Assembly (NCBI GenBank): GCA_963377175.1
Contig: CAUJNA010000853.1
Location: 43,501-107,500 of the forward strand
Length of the DNA stretch: 64,000 bases
Origin: Effrenium voratum
Taxonomy: Eukaryota; Sar; Dinophyceae; Suessiales; Symbiodiniaceae
Reading direction: 5' to 3'
Position numbers and translations under genes: made by a program. Below are positions 10,841 through 21,624 of the stretch, piece after piece. Below the pieces are notes generated by a model that saw only the letters and a program-made list of their open reading frames with translations, was not told the DNA's origin and searched no databases. How positions within the stretch are numbered: position 1 is the first letter of the stretch; each line of letters begins with the position of its first letter.

Positions 10841-11221
10841 CCTTGTGATCTGCGGTCAGAAAGAAGATGCAAACGAAACCCTGGGCGTTCAAAAGCCGAG
10901 GCCGTCCAGTGTCTCCATCAGCGGAGGCCTCTTCGCCTGTGCATCGCACCAGTGTTTCCGCAGCCCGGCTGCAAGACAGCAAATAGCAAATGGAGGGTCG
11001 TTTTGCATGATTGTTGGTTCAATGTTTGAGATGTTTTTGTTCTGCTCCCTGTGGTGCCCAGCCATCAGTTTGTCCTTTTGCAACAATGGCAAGAAATTGC
11101 AGTCTTGTTGCAGTGGCGGTGATGATAGCAAGAGCATGAGCCGCAAGCAGGGCGCGGGGCAATAGGAGCACTAGGAGGATTATGGCTTCTGGCTGTAGTC
11201 GAAATACGTTGGTAGATGTGA
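10841..11221. other. Coding-ambiguous or intronic
   Basis: Open frames on both strands (for example [20 protein letters not shown] on +). No splice-site or domain support. Confidence 0.25.
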
Positions 11222-11340
11222 TAGCAGTAGCAGTAACAGCAGCAGCAGCGGCATGCTGCTGCAGCAGTGGCAGCAGTCGCAGCAGTGGCAGCAGTGGCAG
11301 CAGTGGCAGCACTGCGACTGTTACTGCTACCGCTGCTACT
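11222..11340 (+). repeat. Imperfect trinucleotide repeat (CAG/GCA)n with palindromic centre
   Basis: GTAGCAGTAACAGCAGCAGC, then a GCATGCTGCTGCAGC palindrome, then GGCAGCAGT units. The two halves can pair (CAG against CTG). Confidence 0.85.
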
Positions 11341-11763
11341 GCTGGTGTTGGCTGTGTGTTCATTCGAGCAGGCATGAACTTAGCGCTGCCAGCAAAGGAT
11401 TGCAGGCTGTAGGCAACCAAAAACATGGCAACATGAAAACAGACCACACCCACGCAGGCGCCCGTGCAGACTCCTGTGGCTGAAGGGTGGTGGTGTGCTA
11501 GTGTGCGTGGTGGTTGTGGCTGTTGTGATTCTGGTTGTGGTTGTTGTGGTTGCTGTTGGCAGATGACAAGCAATGCTATGCCCCCAAATCCGTCTCCCCC
11601 CCTTTCCAGTTGCTCAGTGGCACCCTTGTTCCCTTTTCTTGGCGGCTTTCCGAACAAACATGGTCAGCCCCAAAAGCTTTCCACTTTTTTTGCCAGGGTC
11701 ACTGGACACTGGGCCCTCAGACGCCATGCCCCTTCCCTGTGACTTGCTGCAAAGGCCAAGGAT

Positions 11764-12099
11764 GTGGCGGCCATGCTTAGCAAGCTTGCGCATTCCGGCA
11801 CGGCCCGGGCGTGGGAAAAGAATGATAAGAATGCCGGGAGACTCAGCAGCTTTCCACCGGCGCCTTCAACCGGGCAATACTGTTGGTTGCTTTGTCGCAA
11901 GGCAGCCCTGCACGCTTTCGGCGCGCTGGTGTTTCTTCAGGCAGAAGGCATCAACTCCTTTTGGGATTCCGCCCAAAGCCAGTTGGAGCTTTGTTACCCT
12001 ATTCGCTTCAGGTTTTGCAAGCTTGGCTCTGGAAGGAGGCACTCTCCTATCTCTGCTTGTAGACGCTGGAACAGGGGGATCCTGTGGGCATGTGAATAA
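11764..12099 (+). CDS. Candidate ORF or exon, unknown protein
   Basis: A 111-codon + ORF starting MAAMLSKLAHSGTARAWEKN, with STGQYCWLLCRKAALHAFGA and GINSFWDSAQSQLELCYPIR. The start region is not preceded by a recognisable promoter. A competing + frame (11573-12280) is Pro/Arg/Ser-rich. No family recognised. Confidence 0.35.
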   Translation: MAAMLSKLAHSGTARAWEKNDKNAGRLSSFPPAPSTGQYCWLLCRKAALHAFGALVFLQAEGINSFWDSAQSQLELCYPIRFRFCKLGSGRRHSPISACRRWNRGILWACE

Positions 12100-12157
12100 A
12101 CATGTCCAAGTTTCCTTTTGGCTTCCCCGAAAACCAAGCCGAACAGGGCCCCTCGGC

Positions 12158-12204
12158 AAATATATATATATATATATATTATGTATATATATATATATAT
12201 GTAA
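12158..12204. repeat. (TA)n microsatellite
   Basis: Two (TA)9-10 runs around ATTATG. Confidence 0.9.
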
Positions 12205-12524
12205 CAAAAAAACAGAACCCACCGTCACTCCGGAGCGCCTTCAGGTCCTGACGCTGCCCCGCGCCGAAGCGCGGGCCTAGAACGCGCGAGCGCACGTGAT
12301 GCGCGCCGGTTTGGGCCCGAGTCCGGCAGACTGCCTGCGACACATGTCGTTTCTGCGTGGGGTCTCAGCCAAAAAAATCGCCGGAATGCTGGCCCTGTCA
12401 CAATTCGGCAAGGCGCGCATCCAAGCGGATAGGGATGCGGCACTGAATCAACCAAATCGCTTCTCGCCCTGGGGGCGATTTGGACCTTGATTCTTGGGTC
12501 CAGATCCGGGGCTCGGGATTCTCT

Positions 12525-12660
12525 CTGTGTGCCATTTGTGATGCCACGGCTGCGGGATGCCCCGAAAGCTTTGCGCAAGCCAGTCCCCTGCTACATGGAG
12601 GCCCTAGCCTCACGGGACATGTCTCCGGTGACGCGATGTTGAGAGGACTTGGACATAGTT
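12525..12660 (+). CDS. Doubtful exon with Cys pair
   Basis: The frame reads LCAICDATAAGCPESFAQAS then PLLHGGPSLTGHVSGDAMLR. The CAIC...C pattern hints at zinc binding, but splice sites are unclear and the minus strand is also open. Confidence 0.25.
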
Positions 12661-13199
12661 GCAAGGCCGACTTTCGATTTGTTGGCGTTCTAGCTGTGCG
12701 ATTTTGGTGGATCAAAAAAGTGGATCTGCAAGTCCATTTGGGAATTGGCATATCTCCTAGTGCTTTGAACCCTCAGGCCTCGGGGGGTGTCCAGCTGGAA
12801 GGGGGGTCCTTTCTTTGAGAATTCTGAGGTCTAAGCCTGGATCTTGGAGGTGTTCTCATTTTTGGCCCCAATTTGTTTTTGAAGTCGGACGTGCGACTGC
12901 GACTAGGGGAGCGGGAATGACATGTGCCTGGTTTGTGGACGGGGTGCTTTCGGACCCATGAACATTCACACCCTGTCAAAGGAAACAGAGCGCATGTGAC
13001 ATTGGACCACAGGCAAGAAGGGCCGCAGCTGAAAAACGAAAGCGCGGAAGATACAAAACGATAGGTCTCACCTTCCAATGCAAGAAGCCGTTGGTTGTGA
13101 CGGTGTGGCTTAAAGCCACTCGGAGAGGTTGGCACATGCAGAAAATGTGATGCGTTTTGAGTCACAAGTCCTCCACGGCGGTGCCCGCAAGTTTCTGTT
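12661..13199. other. No gene recognised
   Basis: A 130-codon minus frame (12773-13165) is Ser/Pro/Arg-rich without family features. Nothing else seen. Confidence 0.35.
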
Positions 13200-13338
13200 T
13201 ATACATATATATATATATATGTATATACTTGACTGCTATTGGGTTGGATCTTTGACTTTAACTTTTTGGGAAGTAAAGGTGTTTTCTACTAAATTCCCCA
13301 AAAGTTAGACTTTTTGCGGGGGGGCCACAGCAACCAAG

Positions 13339-13372
<34 letters not shown>

Positions 13373-13373
13373 T
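13200..13373 (+). repeat. (TA)n tracts flanking a family I element
   Basis: (TA)n at 13202-13226 and 13339-13373. Between them lies a family I copy with the paired motifs TTTAACTTTTTGGGAAG and CCCCAAAAGTTAGACTTTTT, ending GCGGGGGGGCC. + orientation. Confidence 0.65.
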
Positions 13374-14081
13374 GTCTCCCAGAAGTGTACAGGAGACATG
13401 ACACATGCTATCGGTCGTCCTTTGCACCCCTTGAGCCAAGTTTACGCAATAAATTGGAAACAGGTTCAACATTTTGAACTACTCAAAAGCTCCTTAAAAA
13501 TACAATTTGGCCGTTGGAGACTTTACATTTTCCACTAGACCAACATGCAAGCACCATTTTGGGGTAATGTTCAGGTTGATAAGACTATAAGCAGCCCTTT
13601 GCTCGGGCAGCTACTCACGTACAGGCCATCAGAAATAGGAGACCACTGGTGGACTGGCAGAATTGGTCTCAAAGAAGTTATGTTTAGTTTGATTGTGCCC
13701 TCCACCGGTTACAAGAGTCAAAGGACGTTTCTCATGTTCCAACCTCTCCTCATGTGCCGGATGGGGCAGGGAAAGAGCTCTACCTGAAGCCAAGCCGGGC
13801 GAGGTCGAGTCTAGAGCCAGTTGCCTTTTTCCGCAGCTGATTCACTGTAAGCTTGCTTCCTAAGATGCCTCAAGGGAACTCGTCCAAAATTCGGACTATG
13901 TGGCATGAAGGGTTCTTCAGTACAAGCAGAGGTTGAAAGAAGCGCGGCTTTTTGACCGAAGAATGTCTGCTTTGCTTTGGCCCATCTGTTCCAGACCCCG
14001 AGCATGCCCAAGGCGACCAAGGGAAAATGGCCTCGCGTGCTTGCCTGGTGCGTGGAATTCCTGGAGGTAGATATAAATAGC
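13374..14081. other. No supported gene
   Basis: Open frames on both strands (80 codons + at 13545; 69 codons minus at 13811-14020). None has domain or splice support. Confidence 0.3.
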
Positions 14082-14175
14082 CGAGATATGGCTGTGGGTC
14101 AAAATCCGTGCCCAAAATGGAACCCTGGTAAATGGAACCGAGGTCTAAACTTTAATTTGATCCATACCCATATCT
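14082..14175 (+). repeat. Family H element, copy H1
   Basis: Starts ATATGGCTGTGGGTCAAAAT and ends TGATCCATACCCATAT. Inner AAAATGGAACC and TAAATGGAACC recur at 49150-49190 and 61880-61900. Confidence 0.65.
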
Positions 14176-14179
14176 TGCT

Positions 14180-14640
14180 AACTCTTTGCTTCACCCAGCT
14201 TATATAACGGGCATATCCGCTTTGGTGTACACCGATGGCCGAAGGGGGTTGGTACAGCCTGGCTCACCGTGGCATGGGAACTATGTCTCAGTTGTTCAGT
14301 GGCACCAATTCTTTCCCCCTTTTCTTTAGGTGGCTGCCCCACTAAAAATGGTCCAAGCCCCAAAAAGGGTTCCCTCTTTTTTCCAGGGTCACTGAACAAC
14401 TGAGATTTGACACTGTACTTGTCGATTTGCAGCGAAACAAGCGCTTTTGGAGAGTTGACGGCCTTTTTCAAGATGTTTGCACCGGGGCAGAGTTAGGATA
14501 GATTCGCACATGTTAGTGACGGGTCAACATGACACCAAACAACTTAGATTTTAAGAAGGTCTGACTCCAATCCCGCAAGTTGTTGGGGGATTTCAAACGA
14601 TGAAGCTGTAGCTCTCGCGCGTATTTCCAGCGCGGGGTTG
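14180..14640. other. No gene recognised
   Basis: It contains CTTTTCTTTAGGTGGCTGC and CAGGGTCACTGAACAACTG, similar to CTTTTCTTGGCGGCTTTC and CAGGGTCACTGGACACTGG at 11634-11715. This suggests a further short dispersed repeat of about 110 bp. Confidence 0.35.
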
Positions 14641-14683
14641 ATTCGTCATATGTGCCTTTTGCCGGAACAGGTCGGATCGACGG

Positions 14684-15507
14684 ATGCAGAGCGAGGTTTG
14701 TCAGTCTTTGTGGCTATTGACTCTGCCGGTACTCAGCACTGGCTGGTATACAAAACTTGTCACTTCGGTTGCGGCTGGGGGGTCAAGGCTGCGATCTTGC
14801 ATTGCCTGCAGGTTTGCTTGGCTGGTGCTTCCGGCTTTGCCGCTGTCACGGCGCATGTTGGCTGAAATGGATCGGTTGGTGGATCCAGTTGGGCCGGCCA
14901 CTTTGTGCTATGCCCAGACAAGAGCGAGCGTGTCCTTGCAGGTCTTCTTCTGGTCGGTCGCGCAGGTGATTTTTGCAACCGGAAGCAGCTTGGGCAGGTG
15001 GGATTGGCGTGCTGGTTCACTGCAGGGGCGCGCTGGCTGAAGGCTTGGATGCCGGTGCTCTGGAGGCTCTTGCGTGAGCCCAGGTGGCGTGTCAAGTTGT
15101 TGCAGGCGAAGGCCCTTAATCATCTGCAGGAGAGGAACAAGCTCCGCCGCGCCATCAATGACAAGCCCCCGGGCTGCCGCAAGCCGCGCTCCGCTTCAGA
15201 AACGTCAGGGCAACTTCACCCACGCCGCTCCAACAAGGCCAAATCTGCCAACCTGCGCCTCTGCGTGGCTGTCGTTTTGCCTACATCTTGGGAAGTCTGC
15301 TGCAACTGGGCGAGTGCTGCGCTGGATTTTTCGGAGGGTCGGCTGCGGAGTATGCCGCGCTGGGCTTTTCACTGGCCGCATCGCCAGCGTCGCCAGGGTC
15401 ACCAACGTCACCTGTCCGATCCACATCGCCAGCATCACAGTGCGTCGTTACACCCTAGTTTTAGAAAACTGTTGGAGCAGAAACGCCCACTAGCAGCGTT
15501 GCCATAG
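14684..15507 (+). other. Long open region, coding-ambiguous
   Basis: Overlapping + frames (14684-15040 and 14905-15507) are open, the latter for 200 codons with LKAWMPVLWRLLREPRWRVK and LQAKALNHLQERNKLRRAIN. The minus strand is also open over 14760-15095. This could be a decayed retroelement or an exon; no catalytic motif seen. Confidence 0.3.
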
Positions 15508-16909
15508 CCTATAGATTAAGTAGACTTCTAGCCGCCCAAACAATTGCATCTTGGCTGCCTTGGCCGGATTGCTTTCAGTTTTCACATGTTCAACGGTCAC
15601 TTGCTTTGAGCTTCAATTCTTTGAGTCTTTTTTGTTTGGCAGGCCAAGAAGCAGATCGGGGATGTGCAGGGTTGGAACCAGGCGTGCAAGGTGACTGCAT
15701 GTTGACGACGCTTCCAAACATGTCTTCGACAAACGCAACTGTAGTCCTTATCGAGTTGATGTCGTGTGACTCGTGTGACAGGTAAACTGCTTCTTGGGTT
15801 CTTGGACTGATCATTGACAGCACACATGTTCTTTGCCAGTTTTGGCTTTTGGCGTCGCTTTGTGCCAGGTGCCGTACGTTCGATGATGCTTACGTCGCAG
15901 ATTTGTTTCTGGATGTATCCTTTCCGATAGATGCAATTTTCGAAGTCGGCCATTGTGTGACAGGATGCTCCTGTAGGGTTGGCACAAGCCTTTGCAATCA
16001 GCAGCAAGATCAATACCGCGTCCTCTTAGGGGAATACATAAATTTGCTGTTGTTTCTGACCGAATTTTCTTATTCACGCATGCTGCTAGCACGGACATCT
16101 TGCGTGGCTCGAAATTTCAACCTCCTTTTGGAGTTTTTCCACCTAAACAGCTTCCACCATGCCTAGCCACCTCTTGCTTGGCTTTTTGGTGCGGGAAGCA
16201 TTAGGTTGAATGTCCGTCTCCGCTGCCGCGCTTGCCGCTCGGCCCTGATCCAGCTGAAACATGTATCATGAAAAGTTCAGAAAGATATGGGTATGGGTCA
16301 AACTTAAACCACCAGGGGACCACAGGTTTTAGTCCTTGGTTTTGTTTACCAAGGCTTTATTTTGAGTACCTATGTTTGACCTTCAGAAACATATGGACCT
16401 CCACTGGAACCAACTAAAGTTATGTCTCGAGTTCGGACGGCTGTGTTGCGCCCCAAGCTTGCATCACCCCGCGCAAAGCAGCTTGCTCCAAATCTCTTTG
16501 AGGGAAAATCCTCGGGAGAGGACGCCAACCACCGATGGGGACCATTTATAGGGTTCCCCACAAGACAAAATCCACAAGAGTTTGTTGGTTCAATGCGCTT
16601 TGGACGCAGGTTCCAGATGTCAGGTCGCGCGTTTGGACGCAGGTTCCTAGCAGACGTAAGAGCGATGATATGGTGGTTTCCTTTTGATCTGCCTTTGAAA
16701 CCACCCCCTGAACAAGAGACTTCCCCAGAATTAGTTTCCCTTTTGATTTTTTCCTTTTTCTGGGTCCCCTTTGTTTTCCACTAACCAGGCAAACAATACA
16801 ATATTTTGCTGGGGCAAGGAGAGAGCCATTCTTCGCCCAGGGGGACTTCGCATGAACCGGGCACCGCGGGTTTTTCCATGTGGATGACCCCCACGTCCGG
16901 AGAGCGACC
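15508..16909. other. No supported gene; one H-like fragment
   Basis: A minus frame (15597-16013, 138 codons) begins with a short hydrophobic segment but shows no domain. At 16283 GATATGGGTATGGGTCAAAC is a family H terminus. A + frame at 16422-16784 includes LASPRAKQLAPNLFEGKSSG. Confidence 0.3.
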
Positions 16910-17023
16910 ATGTCATGGCGCACCCGCAGCAGAAGCCCCCGACGCGAAGGCATGGGATTTCCGGGGTGGGAGTGCAGCGGGTGTCTCACACTATGGTGGA
17001 TCCCAGCCATCCAGTTTTCATAG
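16910..17023 (+). CDS. Candidate exon, RS motif plus W-C-x2-C zinc-knuckle-like motif
   Basis: An ATG-started frame reads MSWRTRSRSPRREGMGFPGW then ECSGC. The RSRSPRR stretch is the kind seen in SR-type RNA-binding proteins, and GWECSGC resembles the first half of a RanBP2-type zinc finger (W-x-C-x2-C). It could be an N-terminal exon. The true exon end is not clear and the downstream part of the frame (LTLWWIPAIQ) may be intron. Assignment rests on short motifs. Confidence 0.4.
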   Translation: MSWRTRSRSPRREGMGFPGWECSGCLTLWWIPAIQFS

Positions 17024-17506
17024 GTTTTTTATAGGGTTTTTAGCTGGTTTTTGTGGTAGCCGGGCATTATCACGGCACCCTGGGAACCCCAGATTTCCCC
17101 TTCAAGCACCCCCGAAAAGGCCACTCGCCTCCTGATGCGGGCATGTTTTTTTCAATTCTACGGACCCCCCTTGGACAGCACTTAGGTGGGGCCACTTTTC
17201 AGGGGGATCCCTATGAAATTCATAGCTGTCCTCAGATCTGGTAAAGTTCAGGTGGGTTTCATGGAAGCTGGATAAGAGTTGTTTTTTCCCTCCCCGAGAA
17301 TTTTTCCATGGTCTTTCTCCCCGCATTTTTTTCCCATGAGGATGGCGATTTCTTTGACCCTCGAATGGTTCCAGAGACCTTCCCAGGTCCCAGGTGAAAT
17401 GGGATATTTCCCATTCGGTGATCGACCTCAAAAGCGCGGAAGGCAAACTGCAGAAAGTTCGGACTCTCCGCTACGCGAAATCGTTTTTCGGCGCTGCTCT
17501 TGTGCC

Positions 17507-17942
17507 TTGCTGGTGCGAGAGATGCAGGGAATGAGAATTGGAAGGACCCCGAAAGAAACCATCCATCAGGTGGTTTTGGTTTTGTTTGTTCGGGACGCCC
17601 CGAAGGCTTCATGCCACTTCTGTGCACGTCACCCGAAGGGACTTCTCTTTGCGCGATTCAGCGGGAGGGATGGGCGTGAGAGATCTGCGGACGCGTAGGT
17701 GACATGGAGACGGCCCTGGAGGACGGCAGGTACATTTGCTCGCTGCTGGCCATGCCGAGGCCGGAGCTTTGGGGGAGGCGCTTTCGCAGGGCGACGGATC
17801 TTGCGATGGGTGCGAGAGATGGCTAGGGAAGGAGAAGTGGAATGAACCGGTTTTGGGGAGACCCGAAGAAAGGACAAACCAGCAGTTGGATGGTGGTTTA
17901 TGGGGTCATTCCCTCATTCCCTGCTGAACACCAGCAAGCGAT
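17507..17942 (+). repeat. Family K termini: partial copy (17507-17600) and full copy (about 17805-17942)
   Basis: Left terminus TTGCTGGTGCGAGAGATGCA then GGGAATGAG. Right terminus GGTCATTCCC...CATTCCCTGCTGAACACC then AGCAAGC, the reverse complement of the left terminus at 38256. Related copies are at 30052, 35545 and 38256, all in + orientation. Confidence 0.55.
17704..17826 (+). CDS. Candidate exon between two family K copies
   Basis: The frame reads METALEDGRYICSLLAMPRP then ELWGRRFRRATDLAMGARDG before TAG. It is very protein-like. The last codons coincide with the family K start (GGTGCGAGAGATGG), so the exon probably ends near 17805. A competing frame has SCDGCERW. No family recognised. 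Confidence 0.4.
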   Translation: METALEDGRYICSLLAMPRPELWGRRFRRATDLAMGARDG

Positions 17943-18230
17943 TTGGGCCCCTGTTGGCAGTCAATGCGTGGAATGTTTTCTTTCGAGAAGGTTGGTGACC
18001 AGGGCATTCCGCCTGAAGCTTGTTGCTTGGCTTCCTACCAAAGCCACGGAGGCTGAGGAAGATGTTCTTGTTTGAGGTCTTAGGGCCATTGAATCTCGGA
18101 ATCTCTCGCTCGATGCAACTTGGATTTGCCTCGCATGAGCCAAGACGCAGGGATGAAGCACCAGGAGTGTTGCGGTGGGAATTGGGAGGGGCAATGTGGG
18201 CACATCCGCTTTCTGCATTCTGACCCCTGA
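17935..18230. other. Coding-ambiguous: + and - frames both protein-like
   Basis: + frame: QQAIWAPVGSQCVECFLSRR then LVTRAFRLKLVAWLPTKATE. - frame (17961-18218): LAHARQIQVASSERFRDSMA. No splice support separates them. Confidence 0.25.
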
Positions 18231-18359
18231 ACCTTTTTTGCATCAGCTTCCTGCCATATTTGCTACCTTTATGGGGTGTAGTTGGTAGATGTTGGGAACG
18301 ATTGTGAACCATTGCTTGGTTCAGTTTTTCCCACTGGCTGGCTGGATGCCTGTTTTTGT

Positions 18360-18388
18360 TTTTTGGTGGGTTGGTCGGTGGGTGGGTG

Positions 18389-18429
<41 letters not shown>

Positions 18430-18482
18430 TCTCGTTGGCTGGCTGGTTGTTTCGGTCTTGGTCGGTCGGTCGGTTGGTTGCA
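18360..18482 (+). repeat. (GGCT)n / (GGTC)n / (GGGT)n tetranucleotide repeat
   Basis: GGTGGGTGGGCT, then about 9 GGCT units, then GGTCGGTCGGTTGG. Confidence 0.9.
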
Positions 18483-18758
18483 GGTTGTAGGGGTAGGAGT
18501 AGCGGTAATCGGCAGTCAGTATGAAGGTTTGCGAAGCCCAGTTGCAACTGCCGGAGGGGAGGGTATGATGTCGTTTCTGGAGAGTACCCTTGTCGAATCC
18601 GTGAGTTCAAAGGGGAAGAAACGAAAACACAAGCCAAACGTATTTTGAAATATACTGTTTGATATTTGAAATATATTTCTACGAGACTGGCACATCCTAA
18701 GCGAAATTAATCTTGGGGGTGCCAATCTCTACAAGCCAAACGCATTTTCAAAGCTCAG

Positions 18759-18880
18759 GGAACCTGGTCGCTTTCAGCGTGCGCGTGGCGCCCTTTCCGG
18801 ATTCTTTTGGTACGAGCAAAAGCACGCTTTCCAGTTGCATAGGATTTTGACTTGCCCAGATTTCTTGCAGGAACATTTGG
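18759..18880 (+). CDS. Candidate exon, aromatic-rich unknown protein
   Basis: After AAAGCTCAG the frame reads EPGRFQRARGALSGFFWYEQ, then KHAFQLHRILTCPDFLQEHL, open to a TGA near 18911. The composition is clearly protein-like and other frames are poorer. No family recognised. The donor is not obvious. Confidence 0.45.
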
Positions 18881-18934
18881 GTCACCACTCAGTGGGTTGT
18901 ACATGGCCATGAGGTGCAGGGAAAATGCTTGGTG

Positions 18935-19190
18935 GAGAGAAATCCCAAAATTTGATGTCCACCAGAGGGTGCCTGATTAGAATAGGGGGGTGTGGATGGA
19001 CGAATCCATTCCGCACCACCGTTCAGAAACCCTGGAATGATGAGATTCCCCAACGTAAATACCGCAACAAACGTTCCGGTTTCAACCATGGTTTCATTCC
19101 GTGGCGCGATTTCTGGATTTCGCTTCCATCCAAGCCCCCGTTGGTCTTAAGTGTCCCCTGAAACCAATCCCAAAAGGGAACCCTTGAAAA
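18935..19190. other. Intronic; fragment of a dispersed GTCCACCAGAGGGT repeat
   Basis: GATGTCCACCAGAGGGTGCC at 18955 is shared with 56115 and 56727. No exon seen. Confidence 0.4.
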
Positions 19191-19194
19191 ACAA

Positions 19195-19313
19195 AACATA
19201 CATATACATATTATACATATACATATGATACATACACATATATACATATTATACATACACATATATACATATACACATACATATATACATACATATACAT
19301 ATATATATATGCA
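19195..19313. repeat. (TACATA)n/(TA)n microsatellite
   Basis: ACATATACATATTATACATA-type repeats ending in (TA)5 before GCATG. Confidence 0.9.
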
Positions 19314-19341
19314 TGATCCCCCCAGGTCCTTGTGCCTCCAG

Positions 19342-19457
19342 GCCGCTGGGCCTGCTGAAGGCCCGCGACGCGCAGCTGGACGCGGGCGGCAGAGATCTGC
19401 CGCGGCGCAGCAAGGGCCGGAAGCGGCGGCACCTGCTGGAGGCGAGGGATTTGGCGG
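19342..19457 (+). CDS. Candidate exon, Arg/Asp/Leu-rich
   Basis: After TGTGCCTCCAG the frame reads PLGLLKARDAQLDAGGRDLP then RRSKGRKRRHLLEARDLA, to a possible donor GGCGG|GTGAAA (GT at 19458). It enters in phase 2. A basic stretch RRSKGRKRR could be a nuclear localisation signal. No family recognised. Confidence 0.5.
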
Positions 19458-19698
19458 GTGAAAACTGGGCCAGTCCTAAACACCTGTCTGGATGAGACAT
19501 ACTGACCAAACACAGACATACTCGGACCATGCGACTGAGCGGCTTGGAGGGCAATGACTCCGAGCCCCATGGCAACCTGTCCATCAAGCCTTCAAGTAAG
19601 AGCGAACCTGCTGGAGGCCCTCGAGGGATTTGATTTGCCCGAAGTCGCGAGAGGTTTGGGAGCACCCGGTGCGGGTTGGGTTTAAGCACTTCTTGCTT

Positions 19699-19790
19699 CC
19701 TTTTTTTTTGGGGGGGGGGGAGTTGTTTTTTTTTTTGTTGGGGGGGGGGGGAGGGGTCCTTTTTTCTTAGTATGTTTTTTTGGGGGGAGG
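19699..19790 (+). repeat. Alternating poly-T / poly-G runs
   Basis: T9G10, T12, G12, T8G6-type runs. Low-complexity, quadruplex-prone, no gene. Confidence 0.85.
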
Positions 19791-20275
19791 CCTAAGTTTT
19801 GTTTTGCAGAATGGGGTAAACAGTTGGAGTTGTGTTAGAACTTGCCAGTAAATGGCAGCTTCTGAAGGGGAGCAGGGTGCAGCAAAATTTGGGTTGGACG
19901 CTTGAATCCGGCGGCTCCTATTTTAGCGGCTTTGATTGACGGATTCTCTTTGCGGAAAAGTGCAGAGGAGGTGGGATATGATCTAATTGGCGGAAAAGGT
20001 GAAAGGGGCTGCCCAATCGAGGCGGGAAGATGGGGGCCCAATCATTGGCAGTTTGGCGCCCCTTCCTGGGGGAGGTGGAGAAGAACAGGATCACCCGCCA
20101 CTCCCCTGTTGACTCAAAGATTCATGACCCTCTTGATAAAACAGGGGCCTGTACACTCAACCAGACAATTTTCATCATGTGACACAGTCGCGAAATCCGC
20201 CGGACAAAGCAGGGCCCAGGATTTTCACGAAGCTCCGATCACTTGGGGGGGGGGATTTGGGGGCAATCAAATCAG

Positions 20276-20366
20276 GCCTTCCGGGGCTTCTTTCAGCGCC
20301 TCTGCGGGGAGACGAAGGAACACAGCGAGCCGGAGAAGGCGCGCGATGTCGTTGGGCGTTGGGCAG
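20276..20366 (+). CDS. Internal exon, unknown protein
   Basis: The acceptor is AATCAAATCAG (ends 20275) and the donor GGGCAG|GTTTGG (GT at 20367). The frame reads AFRGFFQRLCGETKEHSEPE then KARDVVGRWA. 91 nt, phase 0 to phase 1. Both splice sites fit the consensus and the frame is the most protein-like of the three. No family recognised. Confidence 0.55.
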
Positions 20367-21073
20367 GTTTGGGGGTTCTGGTGGTAACCAAGTAGAAGAA
20401 GCGGGACTGGAAGGGGGCGGAGAGCGGGTAGTGAAAGCGACATGTGGAAACTCTGGGCAAGTTGGCAAAGGGGGCCCAGCGCCGGTATGTCACGTGTGAT
20501 ATTAGCCTTTTGTCATTCCCACAACTTCCTCTAGTATGGCCTAGTCTAAATTTAGTATTGCCAAGCCTTCCTCGCGGATTCCTAGTACTACTGGCTCCGG
20601 GGCTTGTTGTTCTTCTTTTTTAATAGAGACGTTATCTGAAATTGTATGATTTGGGGACCAGTTGCGACATTGAGTTTCCTAGCTCTAATGCTTTTTAGCC
20701 TTTGAGCTGGGAAGAGCTTCGTTAGATTAACCATGCGTTAAAAGCAAAAGGCTACGGCTTTGAGCTGGTAATCCCCACAAAAAAATTGCTTGACATGAAC
20801 GACGACCCCAAAACCCTCATATTGAACATGATCGGGGCCTCTTGTGGGGTATCCCCTTTGCGTGACTGTTTGCCCTTGGTTTTTCCGAACAAAGACCACT
20901 TCAAACCAGGAATTCCTAATCTTTGCCCGGATTTCTTTTGCCCGGACTTTTTGCCCAGGACCAGATTTGCCTGGCCCGTTTGCCTGTTTTTTTGCCCAAT
21001 TGTTTGTCAGCAACAGCAACTTTCTATTATTGAATAGACACCTCATTTGCAAATTCAGGTTCAACATTGTTTA
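20367..21073. other. No gene recognised
   Basis: Short frames only. GAAATTTC-poor, moderately AT-rich sequence up to the (TA)n boundary. Confidence 0.4.
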
Positions 21074-21195
21074 TTAATATATATATATATATATATATGG
21101 TACCCCCCCCAAAAAAAATATCCCAGGTTTGGTCTGAAAACACTGATATTTACTGTTTTCTGACAAAAACCTGAATCTGCCAGAACCCTCAGTTG

Positions 21196-21535
21196 TCAGG
21201 CTGTTTTTTCAGTTTTCAAGGAAGCTTTCTGGAAACTCTCTGGCAATTCCTCAATACAATTCAGACAAGACACTCTCTGCAAAACTGAACAAACTGCAAA
21301 AAACTGAAAAAAACTGAAAACAATGAAACAATTGAAAAAAAAAAACTGAAAAAACTGAAAACAACTGAAAAAAAACTGAAAAAAACAAGGATTCTGAGGG
21401 ACATGACCCCCCCCCCCAGCCATGTCCCTCAGAATCCTTAGTTTTTCAGTTTTTTTTTTCAGTTTTTGCAGTTTTTGCAGTTTTTTTCAGTTTTTTCAGT
21501 TCTTTCAGTTTTTTCAGTTTTTTCAGTTTTCCAGG
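21196..21535. repeat. Foldback repeat 1: (ACTGAAAA)n arms with perfect 19-bp core stem
   Basis: The left arm has tandem AACTGAAAAA-type units. The core stem AAGGATTCTGAGGGACATG (21387-21405) pairs perfectly with 21421-21439 across a 15-nt C-rich loop. The right arm has TTTTTTCAGT units. A very stable hairpin if single-stranded. Not coding. Confidence 0.85.
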
Positions 21536-21624
21536 AATCTGAGCAGAACCGAGCCCATATGTGAAGCTGTCTGGCTCAGTGCTTCCTTGCTCCTCTTCTG
21601 CCCTTGCTCTGATCCTGTCCTAGC

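Noticed and set aside
15597..16013. 138-codon minus ORF with a hydrophobic start, possible secreted peptide
   Set aside because: The putative signal is short, no cleavage motif or domain is visible, and the opposite strand is equally open.
21300..21535. Regularly spaced short repeats resembling a CRISPR array
   Set aside because: Units are 6-10 bp, contiguous and inverted around a hairpin; no spacers, leader or cas genes.
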